Positions 15,642 through 22,010 of a DNA stretch of 64,000 nt are shown here, piece after piece; position 1 is the stretch's first letter; each line of letters begins with the position of its first letter. The notes under the pieces were generated by a model. The model was not told the origin of the DNA. It saw only the letters and a program-made list of their open reading frames with translations, and did no database searches. The position numbers and the translations under genes were made by a program. Source of the stretch: Clostridia bacterium (GTDB lineage: Bacteria; Bacillota; Clostridia; Lutisporales; Lutisporaceae); contig DASPIR010000009.1 in NCBI GenBank assembly GCA_035628995.1, positions 1-64,000 on the forward strand, written 5' to 3'.

Positions 15642-15776
15642 TAACGTCTCGCGCTGCCGACGTCACTGAACCGGCCCCATAAGGAATACCCCTTGGCGGT
15701 GCTTGCACCCGGTGAAGGGATGTGTGCGGCCTACTCCAGCGCCTTGCTTAACCGCACGAACGGCAGAGCATTGTTA
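15642..15776. repeat. attC-like element 18, reduced, different L box
   Basis: A 135-bp element. The L box CTGCCG (15654-15659) pairs with CGGCAG (15761-15766). Arm 1 (GACGTCACT/AGGGATGT) is kept. Arms 2 and 3 are merged into one small hairpin, GTGCGG/CCGCAC. It belongs to the inositol monophosphatase-like cassette; ends match as CATGGCACAGCATGTAAC and CATGGCATTGCATGTAAC. Confidence 0.8.
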
Positions 15777-15806
15777 CATGCTGTGCCATGACCCTGACTT
15801 CAGCAA

Positions 15807-15822
15807 GCGTCATGGCAGACGC
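15807..15822. repeat. CATGGCAG-loop hairpin
   Basis: A stem GCGT/ACGC encloses the loop CATGGCAG, a variant of the usual CATGGACG. Its partner is at 16776-16793. Confidence 0.6.
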
Positions 15823-15885
15823 GTCCCTTAAACATCATTTGCGGCATAAAATATAATATGGCTAGAAGTAATATTTGTAATTATT

Positions 15886-16680
15886 CTACCGCTTGGTCAG
15901 TGTCTTATGAAGTTCATTAAAAATTCCGGGACTTGATACAATAATGTCATTTCCATTAAGACAATCTGGAATAATCATGTTCTGTTTAGTGCTGAAGTAA
16001 CCGGTTATTGCTCCTGATTCCGTCGCAATAAGTTTTGCAGCTGCAACATCCCATGGTTGTAGTATCCCTTCATAGAATCCCTGCAGCCGTCCACATGCCA
16101 CCCAACATATATCCAACGCCGGAGAACCGAGTCTCCTAATGTCTCTAACGTTGGGCAATATATTTTCTAATAGTACAATAACATCCCGTATATTATCTCT
16201 TTTATGTGGGAAACCAGTACCTATCACACATTGTTTCAAATCATTAATATCTTTTACCTTTATGGGTTTGTTATTGAGAAAAGCTCCAGAGCCCTCGGTA
16301 GCATAAAACATTTCATCAAGAAATGGATTATATACTACACCAACTCGGACCTTATCTTCAATTGCAAATGCAATTGAAACAGCCACTTGATAGTGATCAT
16401 TGGCATACCCCACAGTGCCGTCAATCGGATCGATGATCCATGTCGGTTGTTGAATCGATATGTCCGTCTGTTCAATGTCTTCTTCCGATATCAAACGGTG
16501 ATCGGGAAATAAAGTTGAGATTTCCATTTTTATAAGGTCATTTGAGATTAAATCCGCAGTTGTTACAAGCTCATACCCATGCTTTAAAGATTCATGATAT
16601 TGATTATTTTCACGGATTTCTTTAATTCTCATGCCTGCTAAACGAGCTATTCGAATAGCTTCTCTTTTTATTGATTCCAT
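15886..16680 (-). CDS. Inositol monophosphatase family protein (cassette gene)
   Basis: The 264-residue protein belongs to the lithium-sensitive, magnesium-dependent phosphatase family of inositol monophosphatase and CysQ. The motifs are complete: LISEEDIE (first metal glutamate, about 70), WIIDPIDGTVGYAN (about 92-105) and GSPALDICWVACGRLQGFYE with ILQPWDVAAAKLI (about 195-235, third metal aspartate in PWD). The start ATG follows AAGGG. Substrates may be inositol phosphate, 3'-phosphoadenosine phosphate or fructose-1,6-bisphosphate; the sequence does not decide. Confidence 0.9.
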   Translation of the reverse strand: MESIKREAIRIARLAGMRIKEIRENNQYHESLKHGYELVTTADLISNDLIKMEISTLFPDHRLISEEDIEQTDISIQQPTWIIDPIDGTVGYANDHYQVAVSIAFAIEDKVRVGVVYNPFLDEMFYATEGSGAFLNNKPIKVKDINDLKQCVIGTGFPHKRDNIRDVIVLLENILPNVRDIRRLGSPALDICWVACGRLQGFYEGILQPWDVAAAKLIATESGAITGYFSTKQNMIIPDCLNGNDIIVSSPGIFNELHKTLTKR

Positions 16681-16775
16681 TTGAGATCACACCCTTATCC
16701 TAATAATATAAATATACTACTACTTATTGTTTCTATTTGCACATCAACAACCTCTACATAGCCAGCTTTCGCAAC

Positions 16776-16793
16776 CCGCGCATGGAGGCGCGG
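16776..16793. repeat. CATGGAGG-loop hairpin
   Basis: A perfect 5-bp stem CCGCG/CGCGG encloses the loop CATGGAGG, about 20 nt from the R box at 16814. Confidence 0.68.
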
Positions 16794-16813
16794 CCAACCC
16801 ATGGCATTGCATG

Positions 16814-16974
16814 TAACGTCTTCGCACTCACGACGTCCCTGAACCGGACCATCAAGGAATCCCCCCTGGCGGAGCTGTGCTCCCGGTGAAGGGATGTAAA
16901 TCGAAGATTTATGAGAAAACCTATTATTTAACTTGTCACATACCTTAGGCTTTACCAACGTGAGTGCCGTGTTA
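16814..16974. repeat. attC-like element 19
   Basis: A 161-bp element. Arm 1 is ACGTCCCT/AGGGATGT around AACCGG/CCGGT. The right half is AT-rich (AAATCGAAGATTT hairpin, then TTTAACTT and TAGGCTTT) and related only to element 14. The L box is GCACTCACG/CGTGAGTGC. It belongs to the second 2H cassette; ends match as GTCGACCAACGTCACATAAC and TTCGACCAATGTCATATAAC. Confidence 0.82.
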
Positions 16975-17002
16975 TGTGACGTTGGTCGACCCGCAGAGCC
17001 GA

Positions 17003-17022
17003 GACCGACATGGACGTCGGTC
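17003..17022. repeat. CATGGACG-loop hairpin
   Basis: A perfect 6-bp stem GACCGA/TCGGTC encloses the loop CATGGACG, next to the gene end of the second 2H cassette. Confidence 0.7.
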
Positions 17023-17029
17023 CCTTACG

Positions 17030-17554
17030 TTACTCTAAGGAAACTCTAATTTCTATAATTGAGTCTTCAATTTCATTAATTATCTCCACAGTTATCTCAT
17101 TAACAGTCGTTCTAAATGTATCAGCTATATTCTTTGTCTCATTAATTGCCAATTCAAAAGTTTCTTCGCTCTCAAAATTTCCGACCGTCATATGTGGTAA
17201 AAATATATCTCCCTTCAACCACTCAGGAAAATGTTCTTGTAAGATAGCGGTATATAATAGTTTGTGCAACTCAATAATCTTGTCACTACCTTGTTGAATG
17301 TTTAGAAACAGATATTTACCAAAGGATCTAGTCGGTGTAATCCCGTTAAGAACTACCTCAAAGGGTTTGTACCCCAACAAGACTGACGAAATATGCTCCT
17401 TTAGTTGACGAGTTTCTATATCGCTATCAAACGGAAAAACAAGCGTAATATGAGGTCTCACATGATTCGCAAGTGTATCATATTTCATTCTGACTTCATC
17501 AATAATTTCCACATTCTCAAATTGAGGAAAAATCATTATACATCTTTTTATCAT
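17030..17554 (-). CDS. 2H phosphoesterase / 2'-5' RNA ligase-like protein (cassette gene)
   Basis: The 174-residue protein has both 2H motifs in better form than its relative at 3048-3572: RPHITLVFPF (residue about 34) and LPHMTVGNFE (about 122), each H-x-T followed by a strand. Length and strand order fit bacterial 2'-5' RNA ligase-like proteins, which act on RNA 2',3'-cyclic ends or small phosphoesters. The ATG at 17554 follows AGAGGGG. The two copies differ strongly in sequence, so they were probably acquired separately. Confidence 0.82.
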   Translation of the reverse strand: MIKRCIMIFPQFENVEIIDEVRMKYDTLANHVRPHITLVFPFDSDIETRQLKEHISSVLLGYKPFEVVLNGITPTRSFGKYLFLNIQQGSDKIIELHKLLYTAILQEHFPEWLKGDIFLPHMTVGNFESEETFELAINETKNIADTFRTTVNEITVEIINEIEDSIIEIRVSLE

Positions 17555-17589
17555 CGGTACCCCTCTTTCAAATTTAACTTAATATAAAT

Positions 17590-17607
17590 CCGCGTAAGGA
17601 TGCGCGG
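17590..17607. repeat. TAAGGATG-loop hairpin
   Basis: A 5-bp stem CCGCG/CGCGG encloses the loop TAAGGATG. It lies about 22 nt from the R box at the right end of the cassette. Confidence 0.6.
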
Positions 17608-17628
17608 CTCCCTTCGACCAATGTCATA

Positions 17629-17811
17629 TAACGGTTCCGCACTCACGACACCACTGAACCGGACCCCATAGCCCTTCCCCTTGGCGGAGCTTCGCTCCCG
17701 GTGAAGGGGTGTGGTTGCCCTGCTTCCGCTTCAGAGCAAATGCATCCAGCAACCCAAGGCACGAATGCTTCCTGCGCTTGCCCTACGTGCCGCAGCGTGA
17801 GGGCATTGTTA
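17629..17811. repeat. attC-like element 20
   Basis: A 183-bp element with arm 2 GGTTGCC and GCAACC and arm 3 GGCACG/CGTGCC. It belongs to the acetyltransferase cassette at 18001-18609. The cassette ends match less well than elsewhere (GCATGAGCCATCATCTAAC and GCATTATCTGTCAGCTAAC), as if one end had been exchanged. Confidence 0.8.
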
Positions 17812-17970
17812 GATGATGGCTCATGCCCCTCAACGTCTTGCTTAACAACCTTTATATACTGTTTCCGGTATCCGGAACCTGACATGGGTCAATTATGTAA
17901 ATATTGTCTCTCGCGGGTTTAAATATCTCACAAACTACACATAGGAGTTTGCACCTAATATAAAAATTGC
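17812..17970. repeat. Cassette 3' region shared with another cassette
   Basis: Related to 11020-11181 (shared TTCCGGTA, CCTGACATG, GTAAATATTGTCTCTC, CATAGGAGTTTG) although the genes upstream are a lipoprotein there and an acetyltransferase here. No reading frame is apparent. Confidence 0.75.
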
Positions 17971-18000
17971 GTAATACTATATTAAATATTTTGTTCATAT

Positions 18001-18609
18001 TTACTTTAGTTGAGTACCTGTAACACGTTTCTCTTTGTAAGTAAATCCTTTTTCAAAAATCTCCAGTTCATCTTTCTCTATTTTAAAAGCCTCATCTTCA
18101 TAAAACTTGCCTGAAATACCGTTCAAGCCGCCGTCATAAAGTTCTAATGCCATAAATGCCTCAAAGTTCTCACCCCAAGATGTTTGAATCCCATATTCTT
18201 TGGCATTTATAAAACCAAATCTATGATAGTATTCTGGGTTTCCAAAAATAATTATCGCTTTATATCCCAGCTGCTTTGCTTTTTCAATAGAATAGTTCAT
18301 TAACAAAGAACCAATCCCTTTTCCTTGACAAGATGGAAATACTCCAATTGGTCCCATGCACAAAACTTCGAATTCCTTATTTTCATCATTGAATACTTTT
18401 GCTTTTGAATAGATTATATTACCGACAATTCTATCATTGTCACATGCAACAAAACTCAGTTCTTTAACAAATGCAGGTACTTTTCTTATTTTATGAACAA
18501 TTAGGTGTTCATCGCATCCTGGTTTGTATAAATTCCAAAATGCTTCTCTTGTCAGATATTCTACATCTCTATAATCATTTTCTTTTTCTAGTCTGATTGA
18601 TATATTCAT
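18001..18609 (-). CDS. GNAT family N-acetyltransferase, YhbS-like (cassette gene)
   Basis: The 202-residue protein is a GNAT acetyltransferase of the YhbS type (COG3153). Evidence: SIRLEKENDYRDVEYLTREA start, VGNIIYSKAKV, the LCMGPIGVFPSCQGKGIGS segment with motif A (Q-G-K-G-I-G, residue about 97) followed by LLMNYS, and YKAIIIFGNPEYYHRFGF, which is nearly diagnostic for this group. The ATG follows AAGGAG. The substrate is unknown. Confidence 0.9.
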   Translation of the reverse strand: MNISIRLEKENDYRDVEYLTREAFWNLYKPGCDEHLIVHKIRKVPAFVKELSFVACDNDRIVGNIIYSKAKVFNDENKEFEVLCMGPIGVFPSCQGKGIGSLLMNYSIEKAKQLGYKAIIIFGNPEYYHRFGFINAKEYGIQTSWGENFEAFMALELYDGGLNGISGKFYEDEAFKIEKDELEIFEKGFTYKEKRVTGTQLK

Positions 18610-18710
18610 CTTATTTCTCTCCTTAAAACACTCTTATTTCACATTATCACACCGATACGCAGTATAAGAATAGTACTTCTTACATAAATCAATCTGCATT
18701 ATCTGTCAGC

Positions 18711-18795
18711 TAACGGTCTCGCACTCACGACACCACTGAACCGAACCTCGTAGCCCTGCCCCTTCCCTCCGTGCCTTATCGTGAGTGCTTTGTTA
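18711..18795. repeat. attC-like element 21, minimal form of 85 bp
   Basis: The shortest element: TAAC, L box GCACTCACG, the arm 1 sequence ACACCACTGAACCG up to CCCTGCCCCTTCC, then CGTGCC, CGTGAGTGC and GTTA. The three arms are lost, leaving a simple hairpin of classical attC size. It belongs to the kinase cassette, whose stop codon TAA lies in the GTTA core. Confidence 0.8.
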
Positions 18796-19347
18796 TCTGA
18801 AGTTATTTTGGGTTACCTTTTTAAGAACAGCTTCTATTCTTTCTTCTACAGTAAAATCCCCTTCAATCCTGAGTGTGGGACATGTTAGAGTTGACATCCA
18901 GTATTCATGTAACGCTCTACTTCTCATGTCCAATCCTGCTTCATCATATTTTGATGCCCATTCAATGAAGTTCTGATAACTTTCATATCTGCTCCCACCA
19001 GGTTCAATGTCTGAACCATACCTCTGTCTTTCTCTTTCAATAAGTCTTTTAATTCTAATATCTTTGGGTACCCAAAGATATACCACTAAGTCAAAGTATG
19101 GAATGAATATATCTCCCCAACCACATAATGTGCCTGTTAGTATCCAACTCTCATATTTATCCAAATCCATACGTAGTAACTCTTGCCGATCAGTTCTTTC
19201 TCTCTTTTGCGTAAACAATGGAGGCTTAGACAGCCAAAAATAATCATCAGTATCAAAATGCTTATAGCCTAAATTCTCTGCTAAAGCTCTTCCTAGAGTG
19301 CTTGTTCCTGATCCAGAGGCACCAATGATGTGTATTCTTTTTATCAT
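18793..19347 (-). CDS. P-loop kinase, adenylate/shikimate kinase-like (cassette gene)
   Basis: The 184-residue protein is a P-loop nucleoside or small-molecule kinase-like protein. The Walker A motif is IIGASGSGTSTLG (residues about 6-18), followed by FDTDDYFW, where the conserved aspartates of the AAA_17/topology-modulating group occur, and a lid-like REGION with IKRLIERERQRYG. Such proteins are often annotated as AAA family ATPase or adenylate kinase-like. The stop codon lies in the attC-like core (18792-18795). The ATG follows GGGAGG. It is the first cassette counted from the presumed attI end. Confidence 0.82.
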   Translation of the reverse strand: MIKRIHIIGASGSGTSTLGRALAENLGYKHFDTDDYFWLSKPPLFTQKRERTDRQELLRMDLDKYESWILTGTLCGWGDIFIPYFDLVVYLWVPKDIRIKRLIERERQRYGSDIEPGGSRYESYQNFIEWASKYDEAGLDMRSRALHEYWMSTLTCPTLRIEGDFTVEERIEAVLKKVTQNNFR

Positions 19348-19395
19348 TTTATCCTCCCTACATAAATACCTTATCCAGTAATATAAACAATATTA

Positions 19396-19503
19396 ACAAC
19401 CAAAATAATTTTAACTACTGCATTGATGCCCTGTTTCATCAATACCTTCATATCTCTGTTGTCGTGCTGCTCTGGTGTCCCAAGAGTCCGCGATATATGA
19501 AAC
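19396..19503. other. End of the array and candidate attI region
   Basis: The sequence CCAAAATAATTTTAAC (about 19400-19415) is the complement of the opposite end of the last cassette (GTTATCTGAAGTTATTTTGG at 18792), so the first cassette ends near 19415. Beyond it, where a canonical integron has attI and the divergent intI gene, are about 85 bp with no attC-like element and no integrase. If an attI exists it should be here. Confidence 0.45.
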
Positions 19504-19839
19504 CTAATCACCACTTTCCCTGTTCTTTTCCAAATAAGTCTCCATACACCTAATAATCAAATATAAGACTTCGCAAGTTACTTTCAAAACTACTATGGAA
19601 ATTATAAATGAAACAATGGCACCACCTACACCTAGCGGAAAGTTATTTACTGGTTTTGAAGTAAACCATCGCTGTCCATCTTGTATAAACGAGATGGCTT
19701 TATCATATGTGTTTGTCATATACAAGAACTTCCCAAACAAAAATGATGAAATTGCTGATAGAACAGTTCCTACCCAGAACAAATTCTTAGCGATACGACT
19801 TGCTCCCGTTTTCCCAAAGTCTAAGAACCTATCAAGCAT
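19504..19839 (-). CDS. Small DUF4282-like membrane protein
   Basis: The 111-residue protein has two likely transmembrane segments (NLFWVGTVLSAISSFLFG at about 19-36 and GGAIVSFIISIVVLKVTCEV at about 72-91) and ends with LYLIIRCMETYLEKNRESGD. The pattern, an early helix followed by a second one ending in R/E-rich sequence, resembles the DUF4282 family of unknown function. The ATG follows GGGGG. It lies just outside the cassette array and lacks flanking attC-like elements, so it belongs to the chromosome. Confidence 0.55.
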   Translation of the reverse strand: MLDRFLDFGKTGASRIAKNLFWVGTVLSAISSFLFGKFLYMTNTYDKAISFIQDGQRWFTSKPVNNFPLGVGGAIVSFIISIVVLKVTCEVLYLIIRCMETYLEKNRESGD

Positions 19840-20002
19840 GCTACTTCCCCCTTTGTTGTATACTCGGCTGGAGTATATGCCAACATTTACCTATTATCTC
19901 TTCTATTATACGATATATGAGCCCTTGTGAAAATGCACCATCATATAATAATTCCCATCATTCATATGACAATTTTCGCTATTTTCCTACAAAAATGAAA
20001 AA
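19840..20002. other. Intergenic region with no gene
   Basis: AT-rich spacer between the DUF4282-like gene and the adenine deaminase terminator. It should hold the promoter of the DUF4282-like gene, but no clear box pair was seen. Confidence 0.4.
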
Positions 20003-20027
20003 GTCGGGATTATCCAATAATCCCGAC
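20003..20027 (-). terminator. Terminator of the adenine deaminase gene
   Basis: An 11-bp perfect stem, GTCGGGATTAT with its complement, around CCA. On the minus strand it is followed by TTTTTCATTTTTG. It lies 15 nt after the stop of the gene at 20042. Confidence 0.85.
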
Positions 20028-20041
20028 CATTGTTATTCCTT

Positions 20042-21766
20042 CTATATCTCATCTATCTTAGTAAATCTGAAATTCACCACATCAAACAGTCCCAAGTCTG
20101 TGACTTTTAACTCCGGTATAACCGGAAGTGCCAGAAACGCTAGTGTCATAAAGGGATCATAGTCTCTTGAGACACCCATCCTATAAGCTACGCCCAGCAT
20201 ATCCTCCAGCTGCTCCTGCAGCTGCTCCAGTGGTATATCGCTCATCAGACCGCCTATTGGCAGCGGGATTGAGCGTATTATACTGCCCTTGGAAGCTATT
20301 GCAATTCCGCCTCCAATTTCCTGCAGATGCTCTGCTGCAGTGCGCATATCCAGGTCGCTGTCCCCGATGACTACGATATTATGTGAGTCATGGGCTACAG
20401 TGGATGCTATCGCACCGTTCTTGAGTCCTAGGCCTTCCACAAGACCTAACCCTATATTACCCGTAGCATTATGCCTTTCGATAACTGCAATCTTTAGAAG
20501 TGCTTTCCCCTCACTAGTGGCATACTTCCCATCTTCTTCACTTACATTGCGCCACAAATCCTTCGTAACCAATGAGTGGGACTGTAGACCAATAACTCTT
20601 AACCCCTGTTCTTCGGTTGTTATGCTGAAGCAATCTTCTGTTAGGGGCTTGATGTTCACAGAGTTTCGCATCTTTGAATCGTTGATGCTCTTTATTTCAA
20701 ATAGTGCTTTTCCTTCTTCGGCAATCAGCTTGCCTTCCTTGTATACCTGATATATCTCCAAATCCTCCAGGTCATTCAACACCACCATGTCCGCCTTATA
20801 ACCCGGTGCAATGGCTCCAACCCGCTCCAGGTTATAACATCTTGCCACATTGAGTGTAGCCATTTGTATGGCTTTCACCGGATCGACTCCCTGCTTTATC
20901 GCCAGTCTTATATTATTATCAATATGTCCATCAATCAAAATATCCTCAGGGTGCCTGTCATCTGTGCAGAACATGCACCTCGCTGCACTGCTTTCATTCA
21001 AGGCCGGCAAAAGGTCGATAACGTTCCTCGCCGCTGAGCCTTCCCGCAGCATAACATGCATTCCCAGCCTCAAGCGTTCCCTCGCTTCCTCTGCGCTTGT
21101 ACATTCATGCTCCGTTCTTACACCTGCTACAATATATGCATTCAAATCTTTTCCGCTCAGAAGAGGCCCATGCCCATCTATGAATTTGTTTGCATTCTTT
21201 GCAAGTACTATCTTATTCATTATGGATTTCTCATTATGTATGACATTTGTAAAATCCATTAGCTCGCCCAGTCCCAGTACCCTTGGATGGCTGATTATCT
21301 CCATCAAATCTTCTGCTTTAAGCACACTGCCTGAATTTTCAAAGGGTGTTGCCGGTACGCAGGATGGGAGCATTATATAGACATCAATGGGGAGATTCTC
21401 GGTTCCTTCAAGCATATACTTGATACCTGCTATGCCCTTTACATTAGCTATTTCATGGGGGTCGGCAACCAAGGCTGTAGTGCCTCTTGCTGCTACAGCT
21501 CTCGCAAATTCTCCCGGGGTAACCATAGAGGACTCAATATGCACATGCCCATCCATAAAACCGGGAGCCAGGTATTTGCCTTCCATATCCAGCTCAACGG
21601 CGCCAGTATATTCGCCTATTCCCGCTATGTATCCATCATGGACCGCAACATCCGTCTTATAGATTTCCCCGGTAAAAACATTCACAAGGCTTATATTTTT
21701 AAAAACCGTCTGCGCTTTCGCCCTGCCTGCAGCTACATCAACCAAGGCCATAATAATATCCCTCAT
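20042..21766 (-). CDS. ade: Adenine deaminase
   Basis: This protein converts adenine to hypoxanthine and ammonia in purine salvage. It has 574 residues from the ATG at 21766, which follows AAGGGTG; an outer ATG at 21808 has no ribosome site. The amidohydrolase metal motif PGFMDGHVHIESSM, the ADPHEIANV strand, VPATPFENSG, DGHGP and the FCTDDRHPEDI segment typical of the Ade family are all present, as is the C-terminal GGLMSD. The neighbouring purine permease and a remnant of xanthine dehydrogenase suggest a former purine-use locus. Confidence 0.95.
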   Translation of the reverse strand: MRDIIMALVDVAAGRAKAQTVFKNISLVNVFTGEIYKTDVAVHDGYIAGIGEYTGAVELDMEGKYLAPGFMDGHVHIESSMVTPGEFARAVAARGTTALVADPHEIANVKGIAGIKYMLEGTENLPIDVYIMLPSCVPATPFENSGSVLKAEDLMEIISHPRVLGLGELMDFTNVIHNEKSIMNKIVLAKNANKFIDGHGPLLSGKDLNAYIVAGVRTEHECTSAEEARERLRLGMHVMLREGSAARNVIDLLPALNESSAARCMFCTDDRHPEDILIDGHIDNNIRLAIKQGVDPVKAIQMATLNVARCYNLERVGAIAPGYKADMVVLNDLEDLEIYQVYKEGKLIAEEGKALFEIKSINDSKMRNSVNIKPLTEDCFSITTEEQGLRVIGLQSHSLVTKDLWRNVSEEDGKYATSEGKALLKIAVIERHNATGNIGLGLVEGLGLKNGAIASTVAHDSHNIVVIGDSDLDMRTAAEHLQEIGGGIAIASKGSIIRSIPLPIGGLMSDIPLEQLQEQLEDMLGVAYRMGVSRDYDPFMTLAFLALPVIPELKVTDLGLFDVVNFRFTKIDEI

Positions 21767-21789
21767 CCAAACACCCTTTCCCTTTATAT

Positions 21790-21911
21790 TTAGGCTGAAG
21801 AAATTCATGATCTACCATGGAGGTTTCATAATTATTTTCTACAATTATATCACACTTTTTGAATGCTTCCACAATATTTCCTTTTCTTAGCTTATAGTGG
21901 TAAATCATATT
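21790..21911 (-). pseudogene. Remnant of a xanthine dehydrogenase molybdenum-subunit gene
   Basis: A stretch of about 40 codons on the minus strand reads YHYKLRKGNIVEAFKKCDII followed by VENNYETSMVDHEFLQP. This closely matches the part of XdhA-type molybdenum-binding subunits where the chain reads H-x-K-x-R-x-G-D-V-E-E-A-F, then V-V-E-x-x-Y-x-T-P and H-x-x-L-E-P. It breaks off on both sides. It lies directly upstream of ade, a setting where purine oxidation genes make sense. Confidence 0.6.
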
Positions 21912-21947
21912 CCAGGATTCCCCTGAGGAGAACTGGCACAAAAAATA

Positions 21948-21984
21948 AAAGGCGATTAGAGAACTCAGTTCCCTAACCGCCTTT
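21948..21984 (-). terminator. Terminator of the purine permease gene
   Basis: AAAGGCGATTAG pairs with CTAACCGCCTTT around AGAACTCAGTTCC. On the minus strand it is followed by TATTTTTTG. It lies 27 nt after the stop at 22011. Confidence 0.85.
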
Positions 21985-22010
21985 AAAGAGATTTTTACAT
22001 TTATATATTG

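Noticed and set aside
278-17607. CAYGGANG hairpins as CsrA binding sites of cassette mRNAs
   Set aside because: The GGA loop lies on the plus strand, while 21 of 22 cassette genes are transcribed from the minus strand, so their mRNAs would carry the complement.
69-18795. CRISPR array
   Set aside because: Repeats are 85-185 bp, vary in sequence, and the intervals contain full genes of different lengths.
69-18795. Simple MITE or transposon copies between genes
   Set aside because: No target-site duplications, always exactly one element between neighbouring genes, and the outer flanks match across the gene rather than across the element.
19595-19930. Divergent integrase gene next to the array end
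   Set aside because: The plus-strand frame is antisense to the DUF4282-like gene and has none of the R-H-R-Y residues of tyrosine recombinases.
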